A DNA stretch of 64,000 bases from Lysinibacter sp. HNR (GCF_029760935.1 NZ_CP121684.1:1922001-1986000), one strand, 5' to 3'; positions 18,128-27,789 are shown, counted from the first letter of the stretch. Notes: generated by a model not told the origin, from the sequence alone. Numbers and translations are program-made.

Positions 18128-20113
18128 CTAGGCCTTACCAAACCCTCTTCGCAGGTGTTGTGTCATAAGAATCCCGGCCCCGGCGATAAGGAGGAGCGCA
18201 CCAGAGACGAGAGAGTCAATCGGAGTCCTACCACCGGTATCCGCAAGAATCTTTGGGTCGCCGTTCGCTCCACCCTGGGTGACTGTCAGCGTTGCGGGCA
18301 AACTCGTCACGCTCTGGTTGGCATCTGTCGCAACGGCCCGGTATTGGTAGCCATTACGCTCAAGCGGAACCCGCGTAAGAGTAAGCGTAAGACCATCGGC
18401 AGAGGTCGTGGCGTGTGGGTCAGCAGAGATATTCTCCCACACAATATCTCCCACGGGCAGCACTTGCCACTGTACGTCCACACCACTACTGTCTGTGCCG
18501 CCTATAACAACGGCAAACAGCGCGTACTCCCCGGCGGCGATAGTGACATCGGCCGGATCAGACACCGTAAGAAGGGGAGCGATATAGGTGAAACCACCGG
18601 GGATAACAATATCTGGTTGCGAGAGGCTATTACGACTCCACTGCACCCGCACGTCAACCGGCCCCGGCGCATGCGGTGGAGTAACCACGCTCCAGGTGCC
18701 ACCCCCTACCGACAGATCTGTGCCCGGCACCCCGCCAAAAGTTACCCCCATTACAGAAACCTCGCCGATTACCTGTGCCGGTATGGAGCTGTTTGTAGTG
18801 GTACCATTACCAAGCTGTCTGAGAAGGTTGTTGCCCCAGGCATAGAGATTGCCGTCACTGGCAAGGGCTAAAGCGTGGGACGTACCAACACCCACCTGAA
18901 GGTAACTCACACCAGCTTGAGCTGCCACGCCCGCCCGCGCGGAGCTTGCTCCCGGCGGGGTTTGCACCCGCACCGGCGTGGAACTGTTTATGGTACTGCC
19001 ATTACCGAGCTGTCCGAACCCGTTTGAGCCCCAGCCATAGAGGTTACCATCATTACCAAAAGCAAAAGCCTGGGTTCCGCCAGCAACTACTCGGTCGTAT
19101 TCCACCCCCGGTGGCGTTTCTGCCCGTACCGGTTGGAAGCTGTCTGTGGTCGTGCCATCACCAAGCTGTCCGAGCAGGTTATTACCCCAGGCATAGAGGT
19201 TGCCCGCATCATCAAGGGCCAGAGCAAAAAGTTCTCCAGCAGCCAGTTGGGTGTAGGTTATACTCGGTGGGGTTTGCACCTGCACCGGTTCGGCGCTGTC
19301 TATATTTGTGCCATTACCGAGCTGTCCCGTCCAGTTCGAACCCCAGGCATAGAGATTACCGTCGCTGCCGAGAGCCAGAGAAAAAAATCCACCCGCAACA
19401 ACCTGGGTGTAGCTCACTCCCGGTGGGGTTTGTACCGGTACCGGGCTGGACCGGTCTGTGGTGGTGCCATCACCAAGCTGCCCAAACCCGTTTTCACCCC
19501 AGGCATAGAGGTTGCCGTCATCGCCGAAGGCGAGAGAGTGACGATCACCCGCAACAACCTGGGTGTAGGTGACTCCCGGTGGGTTTATCACCTGCACCGG
19601 TGTGGAACTATTTGTATTGGTGCCGTTACCGAGCTGTCCGAACCCGTTTGTGCCCCAACCATAGAGGTTGCCGTCAGAGCCAAAAGCAAGAGAAAAGGCT
19701 CCACCAGCGGCACCTACCCGAGTGTAGGTGACTCCCGGTGGGGTTTGTACCGGTACCGGGCTGGACCGGTCTGTGGTGGTGCCGTCACCGAGTTGCCCCA
19801 TCCAGTTTCCGCCCCAGCCATAGAGGTTGCTATCAGAGCCAAAAGCAATACTGTGCAATCCCCCCGGGGATATTTCTGTGAATACGGGTGGGGCTGAGTT
19901 TGTAACGGTGGTGCCGCCCGTAACGGAACCGGAATTTGGGATAGGCGCAGCATAGGTTTTTCCATATCCCGCGACGGAGAGTCCAATTACGATCCCAGCT
20001 ATCATCAGCGTTCGAATAACATTGCGAGGCACACGACCTATTACCTGATTGCTGAGAAGCCGAGTTTTTGACACGGGGTGACGGGGCGTGCGTGATAAAT
20101 GAAGTTGACTCAT
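18128..20113 (-). CDS. Cell-wall-anchored RCC1-repeat protein with TIG and Ig-like domains
   Basis: 661 residues. Signal sequence with a long basic lead (hydrophobic TLMIAGIVIGLSVAGYG near 35-52), then seven RCC1 blades (about 80-440) with the pattern LAFGSDGNLY(A/G)WG...QLG(D/N)GT. An IPT/TIG-like domain follows (GVTFGGVPGTDLS..., ending GGFTYIAP, about 445-510), then an Ig-like region. The C-terminal sorting signal is LADTGG, a hydrophobic stretch and a basic RRGFGKA tail. LADTG fits the LAXTG motif of class E sortases, so the protein should be displayed on the wall. Function unknown. A structural cousin of the gene at 4.4-6.2 kb but with few Cys. Confidence 0.87.
   Translation of the reverse strand: MSQLHLSRTPRHPVSKTRLLSNQVIGRVPRNVIRTLMIAGIVIGLSVAGYGKTYAAPIPNSGSVTGGTTVTNSAPPVFTEISPGGLHSIAFGSDSNLYGWGGNWMGQLGDGTTTDRSSPVPVQTPPGVTYTRVGAAGGAFSLAFGSDGNLYGWGTNGFGQLGNGTNTNSSTPVQVINPPGVTYTQVVAGDRHSLAFGDDGNLYAWGENGFGQLGDGTTTDRSSPVPVQTPPGVSYTQVVAGGFFSLALGSDGNLYAWGSNWTGQLGNGTNIDSAEPVQVQTPPSITYTQLAAGELFALALDDAGNLYAWGNNLLGQLGDGTTTDSFQPVRAETPPGVEYDRVVAGGTQAFAFGNDGNLYGWGSNGFGQLGNGSTINSSTPVRVQTPPGASSARAGVAAQAGVSYLQVGVGTSHALALASDGNLYAWGNNLLRQLGNGTTTNSSIPAQVIGEVSVMGVTFGGVPGTDLSVGGGTWSVVTPPHAPGPVDVRVQWSRNSLSQPDIVIPGGFTYIAPLLTVSDPADVTIAAGEYALFAVVIGGTDSSGVDVQWQVLPVGDIVWENISADPHATTSADGLTLTLTRVPLERNGYQYRAVATDANQSVTSLPATLTVTQGGANGDPKILADTGGRTPIDSLVSGALLLIAGAGILMTQHLRRGFGKA
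18780..19890. repeat. DNA repeats encoding RCC1 blades
   Basis: The blade-coding units of about 150-165 bp are similar at the DNA level. A 53-bp stretch at 19416-19468 recurs exactly at 19731-19783, 315 bp apart. Such identity indicates recent duplication or gene conversion between blades and allows recombination that changes blade number. Confidence 0.8.
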
Positions 20114-20359
20114 GTAAATCTAGGGATTCCCTCAGCCTCAACAAAATGCGGTTGTGCAACCAAAACAGATCGCTGAAAAACTTCCGAACGGGAGAAGAAC
20201 CAGTCACTTCTTGCGGCACAACACCTTACTTTAAGGATATCTGACCCGCAAAGACTTTGCAAATATTGTTTTCTTATAGATCATTTTTGCATCTAAGTGA
20301 TTTAAATTGCGTGGTATAGCGGCGAGCCGGGCAAACCCAAGAGATACGCTAAGTAGCAG

Positions 20360-22264
20360 CTATCCGAGAAACGGCTTCTGCTCACCCCGATGTGCACGAT
20401 AGGCCTCACGCGCATCCCGCGTGGACTCCATCGCTGACACCTCAGCCACCGGCACGTCCCACCATCCCTCCCCGTCGGGCGCAAAGATGAGTGGATCGGA
20501 GTTAATGTGAATAAGGGTTGAGCCGGTCGACTCCTTGGCCCTCGCAACCGCGGCACGCAATTGTTCTATAGCGTCTTCAGCTGGTTCAACCTCAATGACA
20601 TCAAGCCCGTAACCGCGGGCATTAGCCGCCAGATCAACCGGCAAGATACGCTCCCCGTCAAACGAGTGAGCCTCCACGGTCGATTCAAGATAGCGATACT
20701 TGGTACCAAATCGCTGCGACCCCACGTCTTCCGAGAGGTGACCGATCGATGCGTATCCGTGGTTTTGGATGAGCACCACAATCACTTTGATTCCCTCGGC
20801 TACCGCTGTGACAAGCTCGGTATTAAGCATGAGGTAGGAGCCGTCACCCACCATCACGATCACGTCGCGCTCGGGCGCGGCGCGGCGAACCCCGATTCCT
20901 CCGGCAATCTCGTATCCCATGCAGGAGAACGCGTACTCCACGTGATAGCCGAGGGCGTCGCGTGTGCGCCACAGCTTGTGCAGGTCTCCCGGAAGCGATC
21001 CCGCGGCACACACAACAACGTCGGTCGGATCGCTCGCCCCGAGCACGGCACCGATAATCTCGGGCTGACCAGGTATGGGTAGTCCGCTCGGTCCAAAGGA
21101 GGCAGAAACCGTGTTGTTCCAGGCATCCTTTTCGCGAGCGCTGGTTGCAGCGTAGTTGGGATCGACCCGGTAACCGCCGAGTTCTTCCAGCAGTGCGGCA
21201 AGCGCCTCGCGAGCATCCGCAATAATTGGAAGCTGGGTGCCGTGCTTGTACGCGTCAAAAGACGCAACGTTGATGTTAATAAACACCACATTGGGGTTTT
21301 GGAACGCCGTGCGGCTGGCGGTGGTGAAGTCGCTGTAGCGGGTTCCCACCCCGATGATCACGTCGGCCTCCGCCGCAAGACGGTTGGATGCGGTGCTTCC
21401 CGTGGCACCAATAGCCCCCAGGTTCTGTGGATGTTCCCAGTGCAGCGATCCCCCGCCCGCCTGCGTGGTTCCCACGGGTATCCCGGTTTTCTCGGCCAGC
21501 TCGCTGAGAATCTTTTCCGCGCCGGAGTAGATTACTCCGCCCCCGGCCACGATGAGGGGTCTGCGGGCCCGGCGAATAGCGGCGATGGCACGCTCCAGCG
21601 GTGCGCGTTCAGGAAGCGGGCGGCGGATATGCCACTCACGATCCTGCAAAAATTCGACGGGCACGTCCAGCGCTTCGGCCTGCACGTCCTCCGGGAGGGA
21701 GATGGTCACGGCTCCCGTCTCAACCGGGTCGAGCAGCACGCGCATGGCGGAGAGCGCGGTCGAGAACAGTTTTTCGGGGCGGTCGACCCGGTCAAAAAAG
21801 CGTGAGAGCGGGCGAAAAGCGTCGTTGACGGTGATTGAGGTGTCGTGTGGAAGCTCAAGCTGCTGCAGAACGGGGTCGCTCACCCGCGTGGCAAAAGTAT
21901 CGCTCGGAAGGAGCAGCGCGGGGAGACGATTGGTGGTGGCCAGGGCGGCACCCGTGAGCATATTGGTGGCACCGGGACCCACCGAGGCGGCGCTGGCATA
22001 GGTGGCTCGGCGACGGCGCATGCGCGCATAACCCACGGATTGGTGCACCATAGCCTGCTCATTGCGGGCCTGATGGTACGGCATTGCGTGGGGGTCGACT
22101 TCCGAGTACTGTTTGAGGGCCTGACCGATACCGGCAACGTTACCGTGCCCAAAAATTCCAAAAACCCCGGGGACGGTTCGCTCCCGAATCTCACCGTCAA
22201 CCGTCCACTGGTGGGCCAAAAACTCAATGAGGGCCTGGCTAACTGTCATTCGGCGTGTTGTCAT
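20360..22264 (-). CDS. iolD: 3D-trihydroxycyclohexane-1,2-dione hydrolase
   Basis: 634 residues from ATG 22264, with GAGAGGAAA upstream; the longer upstream frame overlaps iolB. ThDP-dependent enzyme: N-terminal pyrimidine-binding part (GVFGIFGHGNVAGIGQAL, then RNEQAMVHQSVGYAR), and C-terminal PP domain with GDGSYLMLNTELVTA and IQNHGYASIGHL binding ThDP-Mg. IolD opens the ring of the inositol intermediate to 5-deoxy-glucuronate. Last gene of the iolC-aldolase-iolB-iolD operon, 25 bp after iolB. Confidence 0.95.
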   Translation of the reverse strand: MTTRRMTVSQALIEFLAHQWTVDGEIRERTVPGVFGIFGHGNVAGIGQALKQYSEVDPHAMPYHQARNEQAMVHQSVGYARMRRRRATYASAASVGPGATNMLTGAALATTNRLPALLLPSDTFATRVSDPVLQQLELPHDTSITVNDAFRPLSRFFDRVDRPEKLFSTALSAMRVLLDPVETGAVTISLPEDVQAEALDVPVEFLQDREWHIRRPLPERAPLERAIAAIRRARRPLIVAGGGVIYSGAEKILSELAEKTGIPVGTTQAGGGSLHWEHPQNLGAIGATGSTASNRLAAEADVIIGVGTRYSDFTTASRTAFQNPNVVFININVASFDAYKHGTQLPIIADAREALAALLEELGGYRVDPNYAATSAREKDAWNNTVSASFGPSGLPIPGQPEIIGAVLGASDPTDVVVCAAGSLPGDLHKLWRTRDALGYHVEYAFSCMGYEIAGGIGVRRAAPERDVIVMVGDGSYLMLNTELVTAVAEGIKVIVVLIQNHGYASIGHLSEDVGSQRFGTKYRYLESTVEAHSFDGERILPVDLAANARGYGLDVIEVEPAEDAIEQLRAAVARAKESTGSTLIHINSDPLIFAPDGEGWWDVPVAEVSAMESTRDAREAYRAHRGEQKPFLG

Positions 22265-22289
22265 TACGCGTTTCCTCTCGGTTTCGGGC

Positions 22290-23318
22290 TCAGGATGTGG
22301 ATTGCTTTGTATAGGGAAGACGCGGGTCAAGCTCTTGTTCTTCCCAGGTTTTTCGGATCCACCCGTGCGCGGGGTCATCGGTGATGTTCCACACGCGTTC
22401 GGGATCTGGCCCCGCCATCACGTTCAGATAGTAAAGATCGTATCCCGGAGCCGCAACGGCTGGCCCGTGATAACCATAGGGAACAAGCGCAATATCTCCG
22501 GTGTGAACCCGTGCATTAATATCGATGCTTCCCGCGGGCGAGTCGTAGGTGCTAAAGAGACCAAATGGCCGCGCCTCGGGTGGTGCTTCGACACCTCGGG
22601 ACACGGCGGACTCAAAGTAGTAGATCTCCTCGAGGGAGGACTCGATCCCCGGAACCGTGTGATCGTGCTTGTGCGCGGGAAAGGAGGACCAGTTTTCGGC
22701 GGGGGTTACGACCTCACACACGATAAACCTATCGGCGGCCAGGTTGTCGGGCGTGCCAAAGTTGTGGACCTGGCGGCTCGAACGCCCCGCCCCTCGAAGC
22801 TCCACCGCGACCTCGGACGCGGGCGTGTAGTGAACGGGATAGTGCCGGGTTGCGGGAGCCTCCGCCACCGCAAACCTGCCGGAGCCGGTCACCACCGCAC
22901 CGGCGTGGCATCCGAGGTAGATCACATCGCTGGGGCCCTCAAAAACGGATGCCCGCCCCTCCAGGGTGTAGCTTGCGCCCGGGGTGTGGCCGCCATCCGA
23001 GACCTTGTTTCTCTCAGGGGCATCTCCCCCGCTCGGGATAGTTTCTGCGCCCGAGAGGAGTCCCCTCTCACCGTGTTTGGTGATCGTTCTCTCGACAACC
23101 TCTACACGAAACGTTCCGTTCAGGGGAACGATGATCCTCTCCACACCGGCGATGGGCATCTCCAGGGTCTCCCCGGGCGTAATTTCAGCCACGCGTAATC
23201 CCGTGTGTTTCCATCCTGGGAGAGACGATAGCTCGTGGCCCTCTCCTCCCGCAGCCACAACGCTCTCCCATCGACCCACGGCAAGCGTGCCGCGCGGAAA
23301 AAACCACCGATTATTCAT
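22290..23318 (-). CDS. iolB: 5-deoxy-glucuronate isomerase
   Basis: 342 residues, double-cupin fold. Start RWFFPRGTLAVGRWESVV, then the segment FPAHKHDHTVPG and EEIYYFE, which carries metal-binding His/Glu residues, and the late PYGYHGPAVAAPGYDLYYLNVMAG strand. It isomerises 5-deoxy-D-glucuronate to 5-dehydro-2-deoxy-D-gluconate, the substrate of IolC. It is longer than the usual IolB (about 270-300), mostly from an insertion in the first half. It sits 35 bp after the aldolase gene. Confidence 0.93.
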   Translation of the reverse strand: MNNRWFFPRGTLAVGRWESVVAAGGEGHELSSLPGWKHTGLRVAEITPGETLEMPIAGVERIIVPLNGTFRVEVVERTITKHGERGLLSGAETIPSGGDAPERNKVSDGGHTPGASYTLEGRASVFEGPSDVIYLGCHAGAVVTGSGRFAVAEAPATRHYPVHYTPASEVAVELRGAGRSSRQVHNFGTPDNLAADRFIVCEVVTPAENWSSFPAHKHDHTVPGIESSLEEIYYFESAVSRGVEAPPEARPFGLFSTYDSPAGSIDINARVHTGDIALVPYGYHGPAVAAPGYDLYYLNVMAGPDPERVWNITDDPAHGWIRKTWEEQELDPRLPYTKQSTS

Positions 23319-23353
23319 ACGACCTCATCCTCGTCTCTCACGACAACACTCCC

Positions 23354-24277
23354 TTACGATCCGTGAACCAGGGTGGCGGCGGTCTGCACTGCGACCGCAA
23401 CGTCCCCGTCCCTCGGGTACAGAAGCGTCCGGCCCACAACCAACCCGTGCACGCCGGGAAGCCCCAAAGCATTTTCCCATGAGGCATACACCTTATCGGG
23501 GACAGCGCTCGGATCGCCCCCGAGCAGCAGTGTGGGGAGAGTCGTGGCTTCCATCACCCGCTCCATGTTGGGAACAACGGGGAGCTTCATCCACGAGTAC
23601 GCCGAGGTGGCCCCCAGCGCCGACGCAATCGCAATTGACTCAATCACGGCATCCGTGCTGAGATCGTTGACAATAGAACCGTTGACCCAGCGACTCCGAA
23701 ACGGCTCAAGCATTATTGGCAGCCGCTCCCCCGCAGCCTCGGTGACGGCCCGGGCGGTTTCTTCGAGGGTACGAACCGTGGCGGGATCTTCGTGACAGAT
23801 ACGTACCAAAAGCTTGGCAAAGTCTAGCCCGCCGCGGACAATCGACCGCATACTGTAGGCGGTGTAGCGATCATCCATTTCAAAGGCGGCTCCCCGAAGC
23901 CCACCGCGATTCATTGAACCAACCACAATCTTGTTGTCGAGCAGTCCGAGCAGGGCTAGGTCTTCGATGATGTCGGGAGTGCCCAATACCCCGTCAACAC
24001 CGGGAGTATTAAGCGCAATCGCGAGACGCTCGAGAAGATCGTAGCGATTAGCCATCGCCATCGTGTTGGTTCCCACCCCCAGCGCGCCCCTGGCAGCGTG
24101 ATCCGCCGCCACGATGAGCAGGCGTCCGTCATCTCGAAGCAACGGGCGACGCGAACGCGAGGCCAGCGTATCCGCGATTGCAGCGGGGTTTTTCGCGCGA
24201 GTCTCGCGCAGTCTCTTGGCCAACACGCTGCCGGAAAAATCGCCGCTCTGTGCCACGGCGTGCAAGAACTCCGTCAT
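23354..24277 (-). CDS. Cgl0159-type class I aldolase-like barrel protein
   Basis: 307 residues; (beta/alpha)8 protein of the Cgl0159/LacD-like group common in actinobacterial inositol clusters. Seen: LLIVAADHAARGALG near 53, GVDGVLGTPDIIEDL near 95, the lysine in SYSWMKLPVV near 224 and GLVVGRTLLYP near the end. It probably performs the last inositol-specific step, cleaving 2-deoxy-5-keto-gluconate 6-phosphate into dihydroxyacetone phosphate and malonate semialdehyde (IolJ role). Its start overlaps the iolC stop by 4 bp. The role is inferred from family and position. Confidence 0.85.
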   Translation of the reverse strand: MTEFLHAVAQSGDFSGSVLAKRLRETRAKNPAAIADTLASRSRRPLLRDDGRLLIVAADHAARGALGVGTNTMAMANRYDLLERLAIALNTPGVDGVLGTPDIIEDLALLGLLDNKIVVGSMNRGGLRGAAFEMDDRYTAYSMRSIVRGGLDFAKLLVRICHEDPATVRTLEETARAVTEAAGERLPIMLEPFRSRWVNGSIVNDLSTDAVIESIAIASALGATSAYSWMKLPVVPNMERVMEATTLPTLLLGGDPSAVPDKVYASWENALGLPGVHGLVVGRTLLYPRDGDVAVAVQTAATLVHGS

Positions 24278-25239
24278 CGATTTGTTTCCTCAAGAACCTC
24301 GTTTACCTCGCTGGTGGTGGGCATTGCCGTAGCGCACTCCAGGCGAGAGGCCACTATCGCCCCCGCCACATTGGCAAAGCGCAGGATTTTTTCAAGATCC
24401 CAGCCCGCAAGCAGCCCGTGGCAGAGCGCACCGCCAAAGCTATCACCGGCACCCAACCCGTTAGTCACGCTCACCGGATACGGCGCAACCTCCACGGTCT
24501 CATCGACCGTTTTTGCGAGCACCCCGCGCGGCCCCTGCTTCACGATCGCTATTTTTACCCCGCGCTCGAGCAGGGCATCCGCTGCCCGGGAGGGGTCGGT
24601 CTCACCAACCGCAATACCGCACTCCTCAAGGTTGCCCACCACAACACTAGCTTTTTCCACCGCGCGCCCAGCCTCGCGGGATGCGCTCTCCGGCGAGTCC
24701 CAGAACATTGGACGGTAATCAAGATCAAGGATGCTGTACTCCGCTGATTCTGCCCTCGCCCGAGTCCGGGCGTCCCAGGCCGTGTGGTGTGCCTCGCGGC
24801 TCACCTCGTGACTGAGTCCCGTAACGGTTGTCCACAGGATACGGGCCTCGGCAATTGCTTCGAGGTCAAGCTCCTCGGCCCGAATGAGCAGATCGGGAGC
24901 AACGGGATCACGATAAAAATAGAGGGGAAAATCGTCCGGTGGAAATATCTCACAAAAGGTTATGGGAGTTTTAAGCCCCTCAAGGCCCACGACCCACCGA
25001 TTATCTACACCCAGACGGTCAACCTCTTGCTGAACAAATACTCCAAAAGGGTCTTGTCCCGTTCGCGTGACGATGGATGCCCTGCGGCCGTGCCGAGCCG
25101 CCGCCACCGCAACGTTGGTGGCACTGCCCCCGAGGAATTTACCAAAAGAGGTGACCTCTTCAAGACCGATGCCCGTTTGAAGCGGGTAGAGATCGACACC
25201 AACTCGCCCCATACTTATAACATCGAAGGGCTGATTCAT
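24274..25239 (-). CDS. iolC: 5-dehydro-2-deoxygluconokinase
   Basis: About 321 residues, PfkB sugar-kinase fold: FDVISMGRVGVDLYP start, FGKFLGGSATNVAVAAARHG near 35 and the ATP/anion-hole motif TNGLGAGDSFGGALCHGL near 260 with the catalytic Asp. It phosphorylates 5-dehydro-2-deoxygluconate. ATG 25239 is conservative: AAGGAG lies 13 bases upstream of it but only 7 upstream of a GTG at 25245, so translation may start two codons earlier. First gene of the operon; a TAGTAT -10-like box and a palindrome lie upstream. Confidence 0.93.
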   Translation of the reverse strand: MNQPFDVISMGRVGVDLYPLQTGIGLEEVTSFGKFLGGSATNVAVAAARHGRRASIVTRTGQDPFGVFVQQEVDRLGVDNRWVVGLEGLKTPITFCEIFPPDDFPLYFYRDPVAPDLLIRAEELDLEAIAEARILWTTVTGLSHEVSREAHHTAWDARTRARAESAEYSILDLDYRPMFWDSPESASREAGRAVEKASVVVGNLEECGIAVGETDPSRAADALLERGVKIAIVKQGPRGVLAKTVDETVEVAPYPVSVTNGLGAGDSFGGALCHGLLAGWDLEKILRFANVAGAIVASRLECATAMPTTSEVNEVLEETNR

Positions 25240-25296
25240 TCCCACCACGGCACTCCTTTGTATTTGCTCGCACCCTCTGTGCACTTCACATACTAC

Positions 25297-25314
25297 ACAA
25301 GTAAATTGATTTGT
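25297..25314. promoter_or_regulatory. Operator-like palindrome before iolC
   Basis: ACAAGT and ATTTGT flank a 6-bp spacer at 25297-25314 (5 of 6 positions symmetrical), close to a TAGTAT -10-like box on the minus strand. Placement suits a repressor of the inositol operon; no IolR gene is in the window. Weak, based on symmetry only. Confidence 0.4.
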
Positions 25315-25319
25315 CCTAA

Positions 25320-26154
25320 CATACGGACATTTCCAAAATGCGATGAGGTAAGCCTCCACAGAAACAGCACCCACGTTTTACAAGGGTTCACCACCGACGC
25401 CCAATGACTGCGTATTTAGCCACGATTTTCCCAGCCCAAAATACGCTACAACTTCCCGCACGCCCACGGGCCTGGGGTCAGTGGCTCCACAGCCAGTCAG
25501 AGCACAAAGATCGCAGGGAAGCATTTCGAGTACTCCACAATAGAACTCAGAAAAAGCGTTAAGAGCGAGCAAGGTCGGTGTTAATTTCCGCAAAAATGGT
25601 AGCAGCCATATAATCGCCTCCGCTATATCCCACGTCGTTAACAGCCAACCGGGAGTCGCGTCGATGAGCTTCTTCCAGCAAGCAGCTCTTTGACGGTAGA
25701 CGCACAATACGTAGTCACCCCCAATAGGAAGTAACACCCGCCGAGCACTGACACGTGCTTGTCAACACCGGAACCCGTATTTGGACTGACCGATCCCGGA
25801 TTCTCTACGACCCGGTAAGTAAATTTTTAAAACTATTATGACTCTCCTCAGAGTGAAAAAGTCACCAATGAGAATGGCCAGTCACTTGTGTGACTGGCCA
25901 TTCTCACCGTCGCATTCGTATTATTTAGGAATTATTGAACAGACTTCATTACCGGTGGCAAAATCAATACAGTGCCATGAAATACGCTGCACAAAAACAA
26001 AAGCTGCTGAGCCACTCCGTCAAGCGCAACACGGGAAGGATGGGAATACAGCGTTTAGAAGGAGTCAGTCACCTACACCGTATGTTCCTTGAAGCCTGTG
26101 TTTCTTCCGCCGAGCAAGCCGACGGAAGAAAACGACAAGTCCCATTATCAGCCC
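25320..26154. other. Long intergenic region, no recognisable gene
   Basis: About 830 bp between the iolC promoter region and the symporter stop. Open frames of up to about 120 codons exist on either strand, but none shows a family motif, good ribosome binding site or sensible codon use. It contains one strong hairpin (25870-25905). It may be old gene debris. Confidence 0.45.
25870..25905 (-). terminator. Strong hairpin terminator
   Basis: A 16-bp perfect stem (25870-25885 pairs with 25890-25905, core GGCCAGTCAC) closes a 4-base TTGT loop. On the minus strand a TTTTTC run follows after about 9 bases, so it best serves minus-strand transcripts coming from the symporter gene. Confidence 0.75.
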
Positions 26155-27615
26155 TTACTTGTTCTTCTGGTGCGCAGTGGCTACTTCCCCAACAACACTG
26201 TGCTCGTCCTCCCAGCATTGAATTCCCGTTACCCCGGGGAGTCTATCTCGCGTGAAAACGGGATCACGTCCCTGTTTTCTTTGTTCTGTGTAGTCTCGCA
26301 GTAACTTGAAGGCGATTCCAGAGAGCAAACCAATCGCCGCAAGGTTGACCAGAGCCATGATTCCCATGACACCATCAGCGGCATCCCACACCGTACTCGC
26401 TGACACAATCGACGCAAAAAAGGTGCTGATCACTACGCCCACTCGGTACGCGGCGAGCAGATGCTTATTTGGCGAGATAAAATCAATGTTTGTTTCGCCA
26501 TAGTAGTACAGGCCCAGGATAGAGCTGAACCCGAGGAGGAAAATAATGATAACGAGAAGAATATTGGACCATGCTCCAAAATTGTTTATGAAGGCGTCTT
26601 GAGTGAGAACGATTCCTTTTGTTGCACCCGCAAGGTCTGGGGTAGAGATCAGGATAATAAAGGCTGTCACCGAGCACATCAGGAAGGTATCGACGTAAAC
26701 ACCCAGAGCTTGAACCAGACCCTGCTTGACCGGGTGGGTTACGGCTGCAGTTGAACTCACGTTAGGTGCAGAGCCCAGTCCCGCTTCGTTTGAGAACATA
26801 CCGCGTTTCACGCCGGTCATAATGATCATTCCCAGTGCCGCACCCACGACTTCGTTAAAACCAAACGCCTGGGTAAAAATCGAGGTAAACACCTCGGGTA
26901 ACCGCTCGATATTCATCCCCACGATGATCAGCCCCACCAGTACATAGATCAGAGCCATCAGGGGAACTAGCGCTTGGGATACTTGCGCGATACGGCGAAG
27001 TCCACCAAATATAACCAGCGCGGTGAGAACGGCAAGAATAATACCGACGGCGAATGGTATCCACTCGATTTCATGACCAAAGCTTCCAGAAGCGGTTGCG
27101 CTGATTGTGTTGGCCTGAACGGAACTCACGGCAAAAGGGAAGCAAATTATGAGGATGATGGCAAAGATGATTCCCAGCCAGCGAGCTTTAAGCCCGTGTT
27201 GCATATAGTAGGCGGGGCCTCCTCGGAACCCGTCCTTGTCTCTTATTTTAAAGAGTTGGCCGAGTGAAGATTCAACGAAACTTGAGGCGCATCCGATGAA
27301 GGCCATGAGCCACATCCAGAAAATCGAGCCGGCTCCACCCACCGCGATTGCTGTTCCCACCCCCGCAATGTTACCCACACCAACGCGGGACGCCGTTGAG
27401 ATAGTGAACGCTTGAAAGGCTGAAACCGACTGTGGTTTACCGTTTTCATCACGGGGTGTTTTATTGGTTAGGACACGAAACATCTCCGGGATTAACCGGA
27501 ACTGCACCACACCCGAGCGTATTGTGAAATAGATTCCGAGAGGAAGAAGTATGGGCAGAACACCCCAGGTCCACAGGCCATCTCCGGCAGAAGAAATAAC
27601 ATCATTGAGATTCAT
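26155..27615 (-). CDS. AGCS-family alanine/glycine:sodium symporter
   Basis: 486 residues, about 10-11 membrane segments. AGCS signatures are clear: FTIRSGVVQFRLIPEM near 30, QAFTISTASRVGVGNIAGVGTAIA near 68 (substrate and sodium site), ESSLGQLFKIRDKDGFRGGPAYYMQ, and TGVKRGMFSNEAGLGSAPN near 265. It imports alanine or glycine with Na+ across the plasma membrane. Start taken at ATG 27615; a TTG two codons earlier is possible and no strong ribosome binding site is visible. Single gene. Confidence 0.93.
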   Translation of the reverse strand: MNLNDVISSAGDGLWTWGVLPILLPLGIYFTIRSGVVQFRLIPEMFRVLTNKTPRDENGKPQSVSAFQAFTISTASRVGVGNIAGVGTAIAVGGAGSIFWMWLMAFIGCASSFVESSLGQLFKIRDKDGFRGGPAYYMQHGLKARWLGIIFAIILIICFPFAVSSVQANTISATASGSFGHEIEWIPFAVGIILAVLTALVIFGGLRRIAQVSQALVPLMALIYVLVGLIIVGMNIERLPEVFTSIFTQAFGFNEVVGAALGMIIMTGVKRGMFSNEAGLGSAPNVSSTAAVTHPVKQGLVQALGVYVDTFLMCSVTAFIILISTPDLAGATKGIVLTQDAFINNFGAWSNILLVIIIFLLGFSSILGLYYYGETNIDFISPNKHLLAAYRVGVVISTFFASIVSASTVWDAADGVMGIMALVNLAAIGLLSGIAFKLLRDYTEQRKQGRDPVFTRDRLPGVTGIQCWEDEHSVVGEVATAHQKNK

Positions 27616-27789
27616 AATCAATAAGTATGGCTTACTTTAATGATAAAAACTAGAGAGCATGTAATAGAATTTTTATTATTTAATTAGGTTAAACAGCTTT
27701 ACAGGAACGCTGATTGATATAAACGTGTCGGCTTACAGCACTTCAACGGCTGTTAGACCCCCTGCAGACACCTCACTAGGGAACACTCC

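Noticed and set aside
17981-18871. 296-codon forward open frame
   Set aside because: Only its beginning (18002-18054) has transposase similarity; the rest is antisense to the RCC1 gene.
20150-20225. tRNA-like 3' half on the minus strand (translates as TGSSPVR)
   Set aside because: The T-loop has TT instead of GA, and no acceptor, D or anticodon arms can be paired; probably coincidence.
22227-23198. 323-codon open frame on the plus strand
   Set aside because: Antisense to iolB with no recognisable domain.
25378-25737. 119-codon minus-strand open frame upstream of iolC
   Set aside because: No motif, odd composition and no ribosome binding site.
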